Assembly: GCA_046346665.1 (NCBI GenBank)
Contig: JAXMHQ010000012.1
Location: 1-64,000, forward strand
Length of the DNA: 64,000 nucleotides
Source: JAXMHQ01 sp046346665
GTDB lineage: Bacteria > Verrucomicrobiota > Verrucomicrobiia > Limisphaerales > JAXMHQ01
Reading direction: 5' to 3'
Shown in pieces: positions 32,273 to 40,388 of the stretch. The notes beneath the pieces were generated by a model. The model did no database searches. It was not told the origin of the DNA and was given only the letters and a program-made list of their open reading frames with translations. The position numbers were made by a program, and so were the translations under genes. How positions within the stretch are numbered: position 1 is the first letter of the stretch; each line of letters opens with the position of its first letter.

Positions 32273-33001
32273 CTAATCTTCCAAATACTCCGTCTCCATC
32301 TTCGACACCAGTTCCTGCGCGAAGTTGTCCAGTTCGACCGTCAGGACGCGCAGGTTATGGACGAGCCAGTTGTAACCGAACATGGACGGGATGGCGACGA
32401 GGAGTCCGGCGACGGTGGTGATGAGGGCGGCGGCGACGCCGGGGGCCATGGCGGAGAGTGTGGCGCTGCCCTGTTGGGCGATGTGGCCGAACGTGCTCAT
32501 GACGCCCCAGACGGTGCCGAGCAGCCCGAGGAACGGTGCGCCGCTGACGGCGATGGCCAGCAGGATCAGGCCGGATTCCAGCTTGAGGGATTCCTGGGCG
32601 ACGGCGTTTTCCAGGGTGCGCTTGACGTGTTCCATGCCCTTGAGCGACACGTGACGGCGGCGGGATCCGTCGGCCGGATTTTTCAACCGCGTGTCGAGTT
32701 CCACGCTGCCGGCCTGGTAGACCATGAATTGCGGGCAACCCTCGGCCTGGACGCGGCGGTCGTAGACGTCGAGCACGTGTTTTTGGGATCGGAATTCGAC
32801 GTTGAAAAACTGGTTCAAGCGTTTGGCCCGGCGCATCTGGATGGCCTTGGTGAACATGACGAACCAGGCCATGATGGAGAAGATCAGCAGGCAGAAGATG
32901 ATGATCTTGGCTTCGGTGGTGGCCTGCTGCCAGATGTACACCAGTTCCATCTGCCCCCGGGGAGGGGCTCCGGCAACGGCAATAAATAAGGGCACGTTCA
33001 T
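32273..33001 (-). CDS. ExbB/TolQ-family proton-channel protein
   Basis: 242 residues from MNVPLFIAVAGAPPRG; a frame to 33052 adds residues without likeness. First helix KIIIFCLLIFSIMAWFVMF, cytoplasmic region about 65-130, and the MotA/TolQ/ExbB domain with LLAIAVSGAPFLGLLGTVWGVM and AALITTVAGLLVAIPSMFGYNWL. With the ExbD protein it forms the proton-driven stator powering TolA-Pal. First gene of the Tol-Pal operon. Confidence 0.92.
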   Translation of the reverse strand: MNVPLFIAVAGAPPRGQMELVYIWQQATTEAKIIIFCLLIFSIMAWFVMFTKAIQMRRAKRLNQFFNVEFRSQKHVLDVYDRRVQAEGCPQFMVYQAGSVELDTRLKNPADGSRRRHVSLKGMEHVKRTLENAVAQESLKLESGLILLAIAVSGAPFLGLLGTVWGVMSTFGHIAQQGSATLSAMAPGVAAALITTVAGLLVAIPSMFGYNWLVHNLRVLTVELDNFAQELVSKMETEYLED

Positions 33002-33080
33002 TCCAACACGAGTTTTGTCCGCAGCTCTGGTCGTGAGGAACCGACGCGCCAACGCGGAAATCGTTTCAACCTAAAAAACG

Positions 33081-33109
33081 AAAAAATGTGGCCGGTTCCG
33101 TGAACCGGC
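33081..33109 (-). promoter_or_regulatory. Terminator-like hairpin in the tol operon leader
   Basis: 8-bp perfect stem GCCGGTTC / GAACCGGC around CGT (33091-33109). On the minus strand it is followed by CACA and six T, then CG and six more T. It lies 80 bases upstream of the exbB start with no minus-strand gene just before it, so it may be an attenuator or the end of a short leader RNA. Confidence 0.5.
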
Positions 33110-33160
33110 TGACCCTGTTCTAACAGCGCCCCGGGAAATTGCAAAATGTTTTTTCACCCC

Positions 33161-33285
33161 GGGAGGGACGCCGTCCGCGGCGTCCCCATTTGGCGTTGGC
33201 GAATGGTGCGGGGTTCCGCTTGGGATGCGGCGGGTTGACTCGCGTCGCGAGGAGGATGGGGCCGGCGGGGACGCGGGCCCTCCCG
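33161..33285. repeat. REP-pair repeat, copy I
   Basis: 125-bp member of the same family as copies A-H, with both terminal hairpins; the right stem has one change (ACGCGGGCCC). It is isolated, 4.5 kb from the RAYT array, between divergently transcribed genes. Confidence 0.82.
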
Positions 33286-33376
33286 GGCGTCCCCGTTTCC
33301 GGAAAAACAAATCAGGCTGGCCAAATGGCGCCTGCGGGATACTCTGGATCCAGGTTTTCAACCCAACCATCCGCCT

Positions 33377-33796
33377 ATGAAAAAACTGATCGCTCTCCTG
33401 CCGCTGTTCGCGTTCGCCGCATGGTCCGCCGTTGCCGCGGATTCCGTCGCCGGCAAATGGCGGGGCCAGTTCGATTCCCAGATCGGCCTCCAGAAGTACA
33501 CCTACAATTTCAAGGTGGACGGCGACAAGCTGACCGGCACGGCGACCGGGGAGCGGGACATGGGCACCAACGAAGTCCAGATCCTCGACGGCAAAATCGG
33601 CACCAACGGCATCACCTTCGTGGAACCGCTGAAATTCGACGACAACGAAATCCGGATCGAATACACCGGGACATTGTCCGGCGACGAGTTGAAGCTGCAC
33701 CGCAAGGTGGGCGATTTCGCGGAGGAGGATTTCGTCGCGAAACGCGTGAAGGACGAAGCCAAGACCGAGCCGGCGAAACCCGCTGCGAAGCCGTGA
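33377..33796 (+). CDS. Small secreted protein of unknown function
   Basis: 139 residues. Signal peptide MKKLIALLPLFAFAAWSAVA, then a beta-rich domain with GKWRGQFDS, YTYNFKVDGDKLTGTATGE and GTNGITFVEPLKFDDNEIRIEYTG-like strands, as found in many Acidobacteriota and Verrucomicrobiota secreted proteins with a lipocalin-like look. C-terminus Lys/Ala/Pro-rich. I know of no function. Monocistronic. Confidence 0.72.
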   Translation: MKKLIALLPLFAFAAWSAVAADSVAGKWRGQFDSQIGLQKYTYNFKVDGDKLTGTATGERDMGTNEVQILDGKIGTNGITFVEPLKFDDNEIRIEYTGTLSGDELKLHRKVGDFAEEDFVAKRVKDEAKTEPAKPAAKP

Positions 33797-33865
33797 TCTG
33801 GTTTGACGCGAATTAACGCGAATTGACGCGAACCGGGAAAGGCGGAGAAACCGGCGATCCCGTGT

Positions 33866-33990
33866 GGACGCCAACGTGAGTTGGCGGAATTGGACGCAAA
33901 AGGAGATTGGGAAATCCGCAATCTCACGATTGCGGCTACAACGCCGCGGGGAGAACTTGCAACCTGCGGCATGCAACCTGTAACCTCCCC
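33866..33990. repeat. Cluster of three different hairpin repeats before rlmI
   Basis: 33869-33886: CGCCAAC / GTTGGCG around GTGA. 33916-33939: CCGCAATC / GATTGCGG around TCAC followed by CTAC (that is, a GTAG-headed hairpin on the other strand). 33955-33988: CTTGCAACCTGC... single arm of the heptamer repeat. The rlmI start follows 18 bases later, so its promoter must lie in or before the repeats. Confidence 0.65.
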
Positions 33991-34007
33991 ATTCCTGTTT
34001 ACAAACT

Positions 34008-35213
34008 ATGGACTCGCTCCCGACTGTATTGCTGAAGCCCGGCGAAGCCGACCGCATCGTCGCCGGCCACCCCTGGGTCTACCACGGATCCATCCTCCGC
34101 ATGACCCAGCCGCCCGCCGACGGCGACCTGGTCCAGGTGAAGGATCACCGGCAGCGGTTCCTCGGCGTGGGATTCTACAATTCCAAATCCCGCATCAACG
34201 TCCGGGTCCTCCACCACGATCGCGTGGAGATCAATGAAGCATTCTTCGAGGACCGCATCCGGGACGCCCTGGCCGTTCGCACGAAACATCTGCCCGGCGC
34301 CACGTCGTTCCGCGTGGTGAACGCCGAAAGCGATTTCCTGAGCGGACTCATCGTGGACAAATACGAGGACACGCTCGTTGTTCAGATTTCATCGCTCGGG
34401 ATGGACCGCCGCAAGAGCATGATCGTGCCGGTGCTGCAAAAGCTGTTCAGTCCGCGGACGATCATGGAGCGGAGCGACGTGGCGTCGCGCAAGTTTGAGG
34501 GATTGGAGGAAGCCAACGGTTTGTTGGCCGGGGAAGCGCCGGCCGGGCCGGTGCCGGTGCGGCTGAACGGGCTGAAGTTCGAAGCCGACCTGGCGGAAGG
34601 GCACAAGACAGGGCTGTACCTGGATCAACAGGTGAATTACCAGCGGGTCGCGGAATTTGCCAGGGGCGCGCAGGTGCTGGATTGCTTCAGTTTTCTGGGC
34701 GGGTTCGGATTGCACGCGGCGCGGGCGGGCGCGGCGCGGGTTCACATGCTGGACCAGAGCGCCGACGCCATCGCCGCGGCGACGCGCAACGCGGCGTCCA
34801 ATGGCCTGTCCGAAACCTGCTCCTTCGAAACCGTGAACGTGTTCGACTGGCTGAAGGGGCAGACCAAAACCGCGCCTCACGAGAAACTGGTTCCAAAATT
34901 CGACCTGGTGGTGCTCGATCCACCGTCGTTCACCCGCAACCGCGCCTCGGTTCCCGACGCGCTGCGCGGATACAAAGAGATTCACCTGCGGGCGCTGAAG
35001 CTGTTGCGTCCCGGCGGCACGCTGGCGACGTTCTGCTGTTCGCACCACGTCGATGCCGGGCTGTTCCAGGATTCCGTCCTGTCCGCCGCCTACGACGCCC
35101 ACCGCATCCTCCGCCGCGTGGCCGCCTACAGCCAGGGACCGGATCACCCGGTGATACCGATGATTCCGGAGACGGAATACCTGAAGGGGTATGCGTACGA
35201 GGTTGTGCGGTAA
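34008..35213 (+). CDS. rlmI: Class I SAM-dependent rRNA cytosine methyltransferase, RlmI-like
   Basis: 401 residues, close to E. coli RlmI (396). N-terminal PUA domain (LKPGEADRIVAGHPWVYHGSI, then DGDLVQVKDHRQRFLGVGFYN), an EEHD-like middle part, SAM-binding motif I VLDCFSFLGGFGLHAARAGA, motif IV VVLDPPSFTRNR and the C-terminal CCSHHVD. RlmI methylates C1962 of 23S rRNA at the 5 position. Assignment to RlmI rather than a paralogue rests on overall layout. Confidence 0.88.
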   Translation: MDSLPTVLLKPGEADRIVAGHPWVYHGSILRMTQPPADGDLVQVKDHRQRFLGVGFYNSKSRINVRVLHHDRVEINEAFFEDRIRDALAVRTKHLPGATSFRVVNAESDFLSGLIVDKYEDTLVVQISSLGMDRRKSMIVPVLQKLFSPRTIMERSDVASRKFEGLEEANGLLAGEAPAGPVPVRLNGLKFEADLAEGHKTGLYLDQQVNYQRVAEFARGAQVLDCFSFLGGFGLHAARAGAARVHMLDQSADAIAAATRNAASNGLSETCSFETVNVFDWLKGQTKTAPHEKLVPKFDLVVLDPPSFTRNRASVPDALRGYKEIHLRALKLLRPGGTLATFCCSHHVDAGLFQDSVLSAAYDAHRILRRVAAYSQGPDHPVIPMIPETEYLKGYAYEVVR

Positions 35214-35428
35214 TGGAGTAATGGAGTGATGGGGTGCGAAGATAACACTCGCAATCGTCGTCGTCCTCGTCCTCGAAACTGGGGCCCCCGTGGATTGTTG
35301 GATTGTTGGATTGATGGAAAGACCTCCGCGCGGGAATCATAAATCCAATAATCCACTTATCCATTAATCCCGTTCATGGGGCCCGAGGACGAGGACGAGG
35401 ACGAGCACGAATCCTCGGCAACACGCCG
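35214..35428. repeat. Composite GAGGAC / GGATTGTTGGATTG repeat
   Basis: No gene. 35253-35276 CTCGTCCTCG array, 35288-35312 GGATTGTTGGATTGTTGG, 35340-35368 the inverted ATCCAATAATCC array and 35383-35406 (GAGGAC)n. The four blocks are arranged as an inverted pair that could form one long hairpin between two convergent genes. Confidence 0.65.
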
Positions 35429-36481
35429 TTACCGCAGCAACTCCCTTTGCCAGTTCATGAGTTCGCCGACATGCTTGTCCCAGCTTTGTGCGAGGTCGGA
35501 CAGTGTGGCGCGGCTCGCGATGAGGGTGGGGTCGATGCCGAGCTGGTCGGCTTTGGCGTTGCGATGTTTTTCCAGTTCGAGATAGCGCTTCCGCTCGGCC
35601 TCGGTCGGCCGGCGTGAATGGCGCTCCGGAAATCGCGGGTGCTGGTCCGGGGGCAGGGCCAGTCCTTTTTCAACGGCCTTGCGGATGCCCGAGCGACGGC
35701 GGTCGGACAGGTGACGGGAAAAGAGCGGTTCGATCGGGCGCCGGGCGGACGCGGCGGCGGCAAGCGCGACCATGGTTTCATGGCTGAGAATGAAGAACGG
35801 CGGACGGTTGGACGCGGTCGCCTCCTGTTCGCGCCAACGCCAGAGTTCGCGCAGCACGGCGAGTCCGGGGCGGCCGAGGGCGAAGCTGCCCTTGACGCGC
35901 CAGGCATCGGGATCTTCCTCGCGCGGCCGGCTGCCGTCCTCCACCAGCCGGGCGCAGGTTTCGCGGTGCCAGTCGAGACGGCCCTTCGACTCCAGCTCCG
36001 GCCGCAACCGGTCCACCAGCGGCTTCAGGTAATGCGTGTCGTTCCGCGCATAGCGCTCCATCCGCTCCGTCAGCGGACGCATCGCCCAGTTCGCCTTCTG
36101 CGGTCCCTTCTCGAGTTTCACGCCGAGATGTTTTTCCACCAGTGCGCTGAAACTGAACTGCCGGTCCCCGAGCAACCGCGCCGCGAGCATCGTGTCGAAA
36201 ATCGATTTCGGAACGAACCGGTAATGTTTCGAAAACAGCCGAAGGTCGTAGTCCGCCCCGTGCATCAGCAGTTCGTGCCCGCCCAGGACTTGCAGCAGCG
36301 GCTGCAGATCAAAACCGGCGAGCGGATCCACCAGGCGATCACCGTGCGGCGTGCTGATCTGGATCAGGCAGATTTTTTCGGGGTAAGCATGGAGGCTGTC
36401 GGCTTCCGTATCCACCGCCACCCAGTCCGCGTCCCCCAACGCGGGCAGGTAACCGGTTAACTTCTCAACGCTATCAATCAC
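35429..36481 (-). CDS. rnd: Ribonuclease D
   Basis: About 350 residues from GTG 36481 (VIDSVEKLTGYL); a GTG at 36532 is another option. DEDDy exonuclease motifs are all visible: I VAVDTEADSLHAY, II HGADYDLRLF, III YARNDTHYL. After the nuclease domain come one or two HRDC domains (LRELWRWREQEATASNRPPFFILSHETMVALA). 3'-5' exonuclease for tRNA and stable RNA maturation. Frames running on to 36667 translate repeat sequence and are not credible. Confidence 0.92.
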   Translation of the reverse strand: MIDSVEKLTGYLPALGDADWVAVDTEADSLHAYPEKICLIQISTPHGDRLVDPLAGFDLQPLLQVLGGHELLMHGADYDLRLFSKHYRFVPKSIFDTMLAARLLGDRQFSFSALVEKHLGVKLEKGPQKANWAMRPLTERMERYARNDTHYLKPLVDRLRPELESKGRLDWHRETCARLVEDGSRPREEDPDAWRVKGSFALGRPGLAVLRELWRWREQEATASNRPPFFILSHETMVALAAAASARRPIEPLFSRHLSDRRRSGIRKAVEKGLALPPDQHPRFPERHSRRPTEAERKRYLELEKHRNAKADQLGIDPTLIASRATLSDLAQSWDKHVGELMNWQRELLR

Positions 36482-36534
36482 TCCCCGAGTATAGGGTCGA
36501 TTCTCCCCCCGTGCCAAGAGCGGAGGCAACACGG

Positions 36535-36710
36535 GGGGATTGCTGGATAAATGGATTATTGGATGGTTGGATTGCAGGGAAAATCGTTCTCGTTCTCGTT
36601 TTCGAAAACGGGAAAAAACCGAGGACGAAGACAAGCCCTGGCGGCCCGCCTCACTCGACCAATCCATTCATCCATGAATCCAACAATCCAGAAATCCAGC
36701 CAAATTCCTG
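36535..36710. repeat. GGATTATTGG array with GAAAACG hairpin
   Basis: No gene. GGATTGCTGGATAAATGGATTATTGGATGG (36538-36570) and an inverted copy ATCCATGAATCCAACAATCC (36671-36692) enclose CGTTCTCGTTCTCGTTTTCG / CGAAAACGGG, a variant of the hexanucleotide array. The same composite as 35253-35406. Confidence 0.6.
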
Positions 36711-36782
36711 TTGACGGCAACGGCGGCTTCCTGTTCTTAGGCGATTGCAATGTGGCTGGATCCCAACGATTATTTTTCTCCC

Positions 36783-38963
36783 ATGAAATTCCGACTTCTG
36801 TCGTGCTGCGGTTTGACCGCGGCTCTCTGTCTCGCCTCCTCCGTTTTCGGCCAGAACACCGATACCAATCCTCCAACACAATCGAATGTCGTGTCGGTCG
36901 CGGCCGATACCAACACGGCCGCCGAGGCCGTCGAAACCAACGCCGCGCCGGCCGCGCCGCCGATTTACCTCGATCCTAAGCAGCCCGTGGAGGCGCGCGT
37001 GGCGGACCTGCTCGGGAGGATGACGTTCGAGGAAAAGTTGAATTACATCGGCGGGACGAACGGCTTTTATATCGGCGCCATTCCCCGCCTGAACGTCCCG
37101 GCGATCAAGATGTCGGACGGCCCGATGGGCAGCCGGAACGACGGGATGACCACGTGTTACCCGGGCGGCATCGCGCTGGCGGCGACGTGGGATCGAGACC
37201 TGGCGACGAAACTGGGCGTGGCGCTCGGGCGCGATTGCCGGGCGCGCGGGGTGAACATCCTGCTGGCGCCCGCGGTGAACATCTACCGGTCGCCGCTGTG
37301 CGGCCGCAATTTTGAATACATGGGCGAAGACCCGTTCCTGGCCGGACAATTGGTGGCGCCGCTCATCCAGGGAATTCAATCGCAGCAAGTGCTGGCGACG
37401 GTGAAACATTTTGCCTGCAACAACCAGGAGTGGGACCGGCACCGGATCAGCTCGGAAGTCGACGAGCGCACGCTGCAGGAAATTTATCTGCCGGCGTTCA
37501 AGGCCGCGGTGCAGCAGGGCAAGGTCGCCTGCGTGATGACCGCCTACAACCTGCTTAACGGCGTGCATTGCTCCCAGGACGACTGGCTCATCAACCAGAC
37601 GCTCAAGACCAACTGGGGATTCCAGGGATTCGTGATGTCCGATTGGGATTCAACCTATGACGCGGTCGGCGCGGCAAACGGCGGGCTCGATCTCGAAATG
37701 CCCTCGGGCAAGTTTTTGAATCCCGCAAAACTGAAGCCCGCGATCGACGACGGGCAGGTGAGCCAGGCCATGATCGACGACAAGGTCCGGCGCATCCTGC
37801 GAACCGTCATCGCGGCGCATTTTTTTGACCGGCCCCAGCTCCGGTCGGACATCGAGCGGAACGATCCGGCGAATGCCGAGGCGGCGCTCGCGGGCGCGCG
37901 CGAGGCGATCGTGCTGTTGAAGAACCGGAGGCACACGCTCCCGCTCGACGCGAAGAAAATCAAATCGATCGCCGTGCTCGGTCACAACGCCAATCCGGCG
38001 ATCTACTGCGGCGGCGGCAGCGCGTTCACCCGCACGTTTGCGCCGGTCAGCATCCTGGACGGCATCAAGGCGCTGGCGGGCGATTCGATCAAGGTGCTCT
38101 CCACGACCTCGACCAACATTGACGACGCCGTGGCCCTGGCGAAGCAGGCGGATGTGGCGATTGTTTGCGCCGGGTTCACGCCGCGGATCGAGGGTGAAGG
38201 ACACGACCGGCCGTTTGAATTGACGGGCAACCAGACCAACCTGATCCAGGCCGTGGCCCGGGCGAATGTGCGGACCGTGGTGGTGCTCAATTCCGGCGGC
38301 GGCGTCGCGTGGCAAAGCTGGCTCAATCGCGTCCCGGCCGTCCTGCAGGCGTGGTACCCGGGCCAGGCCGTGGGCCAGGCCGTGGCCGAGGTGCTGTTCG
38401 GCGCGGTGAATCCCTCGGCCAAACTCCCCGCCACTTTCGAGAAACGCGCCGAGGACAATCCCAGCTACCCGTATTACCACATCAAGACCGACATGAAGAC
38501 GCCCTACACGGAGGGGATTTTTGTGGGGTACCGCGGCTACGACAAGAAGGACATCGACCCGGAATTTTGTTTTGGGCACGGGCTGAGTTACACGGCGTTC
38601 AAGTATGGCAAGATGGAGGTTTCGCCGAAGATGATTCCGCCGCTGGGCAAGGTCACGGTGACGGTGACCGTGAAGAACGACGGTCCTGTGGCGGGCGACG
38701 AGGTGGTGCAGCTTTACGCGCACCTGAAGAAGGGCAAAATCGAGCGGCCGGTGCAGGTGCTGGTGGGTTTCCAGCGCGTGAGCCTGCAACCCGGCGAAAG
38801 TAAGCCGGTCAAGATCACCGTGAGCGGCACGCAGCTCGGTTATTGGGATGTGAACACGCACGACTGGGCGTATGAATCTGGCACGTTCGAGTTGCGCGCG
38901 GGCAGTTCGTCGCGCGACATCCGCAGCAAGGGGAAATTCCAATTGTTGGTGCCGGGAACGTGA
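36783..38963 (+). CDS. Glycoside hydrolase family 3, beta-glucosidase type, secreted
   Basis: 726 residues from MKFRLLSCCGLTAALCLAS, a signal peptide followed by an Ala/Thr-rich linker. GH3 N-terminal barrel with MSDGPMGSR, GRNFEYMGEDPFLAG and KHFACNNQEWDR; nucleophile Asp287 in VMSDWDSTYDA. GH3 C-terminal domain with RIEGEGHDRPFELTG, the usual place of the acid/base glutamate. C-terminal fibronectin-III-like domain (VKNDGPVAGDEVVQLYAHL). Cleaves terminal beta-linked glucose or related sugars outside the cytoplasm. With the GH30 gene downstream it suggests use of beta-glucans. Confidence 0.93.
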   Translation: MKFRLLSCCGLTAALCLASSVFGQNTDTNPPTQSNVVSVAADTNTAAEAVETNAAPAAPPIYLDPKQPVEARVADLLGRMTFEEKLNYIGGTNGFYIGAIPRLNVPAIKMSDGPMGSRNDGMTTCYPGGIALAATWDRDLATKLGVALGRDCRARGVNILLAPAVNIYRSPLCGRNFEYMGEDPFLAGQLVAPLIQGIQSQQVLATVKHFACNNQEWDRHRISSEVDERTLQEIYLPAFKAAVQQGKVACVMTAYNLLNGVHCSQDDWLINQTLKTNWGFQGFVMSDWDSTYDAVGAANGGLDLEMPSGKFLNPAKLKPAIDDGQVSQAMIDDKVRRILRTVIAAHFFDRPQLRSDIERNDPANAEAALAGAREAIVLLKNRRHTLPLDAKKIKSIAVLGHNANPAIYCGGGSAFTRTFAPVSILDGIKALAGDSIKVLSTTSTNIDDAVALAKQADVAIVCAGFTPRIEGEGHDRPFELTGNQTNLIQAVARANVRTVVVLNSGGGVAWQSWLNRVPAVLQAWYPGQAVGQAVAEVLFGAVNPSAKLPATFEKRAEDNPSYPYYHIKTDMKTPYTEGIFVGYRGYDKKDIDPEFCFGHGLSYTAFKYGKMEVSPKMIPPLGKVTVTVTVKNDGPVAGDEVVQLYAHLKKGKIERPVQVLVGFQRVSLQPGESKPVKITVSGTQLGYWDVNTHDWAYESGTFELRAGSSSRDIRSKGKFQLLVPGT

Positions 38964-38996
38964 ATCTCCGCGCGGGGGGGCGCCGTCGCCGGCGTC

Positions 38997-39078
38997 CCCG
39001 GATTATCGGATTATTGGATTATCGGATTATTGGATTATTGGATTGGCATCGTCCTCGTCCTCGTCCTCGTCCTCGAAC
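38997..39078. repeat. GGATTATTGGATTATC array and CTCGTC array
   Basis: Seven or so decamer-like units of GGATTAT(T/C)GG (38999-39044), directly followed by a CGTCCT hexamer array (39049-39077). It is placed between the GH3 gene and tRNA-Leu; not CRISPR, since there are no unique spacers. Confidence 0.75.
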
Positions 39079-39161
39079 AGACATTTTGGATGGTTGGATT
39101 GGGTTCCGACAGGTTTGGCTTGCGAAATTCCGCGGGGGCTGGTTCATTATGGCCGGTCTGT

Positions 39162-39246
39162 GCGCATATGGTGGAATTGGCAGACACGCTACTTTGAGGT
39201 GGTAGTGGGGCAACCCGTGCAGGTTCAAGTCCTGCTATGCGCACCA
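39162..39246 (+). tRNA. tRNA-Leu (anticodon GAG)
   Basis: 85 bases with encoded CCA. Acceptor stem GCGCATA pairs with TATGCGC; D-arm TGGTGGAATTGGCAGAC; anticodon stem CTACT / GGTAG with loop TTGAGGT, giving GAG; long variable arm typical of class II tRNAs; T-arm GCAGGTTCAAGTCCTGC. It reads CUC/CUU leucine codons. A toxin-antitoxin pair follows 160 bases downstream, but no integrase or attachment-site copy of the tRNA end is seen. Confidence 0.95.
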
Positions 39247-39388
39247 TCTTTTCTCCAAAAGATGGAAGAATTCAGATCGTAACCAAAGATTCCCCAAAGT
39301 TTTTTCAGGGCTTCGAGTGTGGAAATGTGGAAAGCGCGGGCAGATCATCAGTGGCACAACTTCAAGCCGGGGAAATTCCGTTTGACAA

Positions 39389-39408
39389 TAGTAACATAAA
39401 TGATACTA
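39389..39408. promoter_or_regulatory. Palindromic operator of the toxin-antitoxin operon
   Basis: Inverted repeat of 9-base arms (TAGTAACAT and ATGATACTA, 8 of 9 matching) around 2 bases, ending one base before the toxin ATG. A consensus TTGACA sits at 39382-39387 with TACTAT 16 bases downstream, but that -10 would place the transcript start inside the ORF, so the true promoter may differ. Position and symmetry fit autoregulation by the antitoxin. Confidence 0.6.
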
Positions 39409-39409
39409 T

Positions 39410-39736
39410 ATGAACGGCTCCTTTGAAATTCGCGAATATGCCGAGTCCGGGCGCTCGCCGTTTGCGGAATGGTTCGACGACCTGGATGCAGTGACGGCGG
39501 CACGGGTGAACCGTTATATCCGTCGGTTGGAAGCGGGCAATTTCGGGTCGGCCAAGTGGCTGCGCGATGGCGTGTTTGAGCTGCGGATCGATTTTGGACC
39601 GGGTTATCGAGTCTATTTCGGGCGGGATGGCCGAACGCTCATCGTCCTGTTGTGCGCTGGAACCAAGCGACGCCAGGAGGCTGACATCGCTGCAGCGGTG
39701 GAACGCTGGAAACGATACAAGCAGACAAGAGAATAA
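39410..39736 (+). CDS. RelE/HigB-type toxin (Gp49-like, addiction-module killer protein)
   Basis: 108 residues. Family pattern: SPFAEWFDDLDAVTAARVNRYIRRLEAGNFGSAKWLRDGVFELRID is the N-terminal and central part in outline, then PGYRVYFGRDG and LIVLLCAGTKRRQEADIAAAVERW. Such toxins are mRNA interferases acting on the ribosome. The antitoxin gene begins 2 bases after its stop, the toxin-first order typical of HigBA. GC content is slightly lower than the surroundings, in keeping with transfer. Confidence 0.9.
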   Translation: MNGSFEIREYAESGRSPFAEWFDDLDAVTAARVNRYIRRLEAGNFGSAKWLRDGVFELRIDFGPGYRVYFGRDGRTLIVLLCAGTKRRQEADIAAAVERWKRYKQTRE

Positions 39737-39737
39737 A

Positions 39738-40088
39738 ATGGCACTGACGCGATACTACAGAGACACCGTTTTGGCGCGGATCAAGCGCGACCCGAAGTTT
39801 GCCAGGGCCCTCTATGCGGAAGCTGTGAATGCCTTCCTTGAGGGTGAAACCGCCGAGGGACTTTCCATTCTCCGCGACCTCGTTCACGCCGAGATCACGT
39901 TCAAAGAATTGTCGCGGCAAACCGGCCTGGGCGAGAAAACTCTGCACCGGATGCTTCATCGCAACGGCAATCCCACGGCCCGCAACCTCGGCTTGATCGT
40001 CAAGAGCATCGCAGAGGACATGGGCATCAAACCTCGTATCGAAGTGGTCGTCGGCCGTTATGAACGCCTGATCGGACAGAGTAGGTGA
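39738..40088 (+). CDS. HigA-like antitoxin (addiction module antidote protein)
   Basis: 116 residues from MALTRYYRDTVLARIKRDP; a longer in-frame ORF from 39567 overlaps the toxin and is a shadow. The C-terminal half is a helix-turn-helix (FKELSRQTGLGEKTLHRMLHRNGNPTARNLGLIVKSIAEDMG). It should bind and neutralise the toxin and repress the operon through the palindrome at 39389-39408. Confidence 0.9.
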   Translation: MALTRYYRDTVLARIKRDPKFARALYAEAVNAFLEGETAEGLSILRDLVHAEITFKELSRQTGLGEKTLHRMLHRNGNPTARNLGLIVKSIAEDMGIKPRIEVVVGRYERLIGQSR

Positions 40089-40111
40089 GAGGGGCCCACA
40101 GGATCCCCAAT

Positions 40112-40240
40112 CAACGCAGAGACGCGGAGGATGCGGAGGGCCGCAGAGTTAGCGACTGGTGCAACACCCGCCCGATGGTGACCTGGGAAAGGCCGCGTCT
40201 TCTCAGCGTATCTCTGCGCCCTCTGCGGCTCTGCGTTTAT
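40112..40240. repeat. Inverted GCAGAGACGCGGAGG repeat
   Basis: Between the antitoxin and the GH30 gene (gap 40089-40388). AACGCAGAGACGCGGAGG (40114-40131) and CCCTCTGCGGCTCTGCGTTT (40220-40239) form an imperfect inverted pair of about 18 bases. Related copies: 23050-23222, 58018-58100. The remaining bases 40241-40388 show nothing clear beyond the GH30 promoter zone. Confidence 0.55.
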
Positions 40241-40388
40241 TCCCCCAGCAGTCTCGCGATATCCCTCCAAAGGAGGATGACACCCTGCGGCGGTGCATGC
40301 AAAATGGAAGCTGCGTGGAGAAATTTTTTGCAATCCGCGCCGGATCCACGTATTACCGGCGTGCAGGTTTGAACCTGATTCAATTAGC

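Noticed and set aside
38999..39077. CRISPR-like array of GGATTAT units
   Set aside because: Simple tandem decamers without spacers.
39382..39409. Standard promoter TTGACA-16-TACTAT for the toxin gene
   Set aside because: It would start transcription inside the toxin ORF, after its ATG; kept only as part of the operator note.
39162..40088. Genomic island integrated at tRNA-Leu
   Set aside because: No integrase, no second copy of the tRNA 3' end and no clear composition change beyond the toxin-antitoxin pair.
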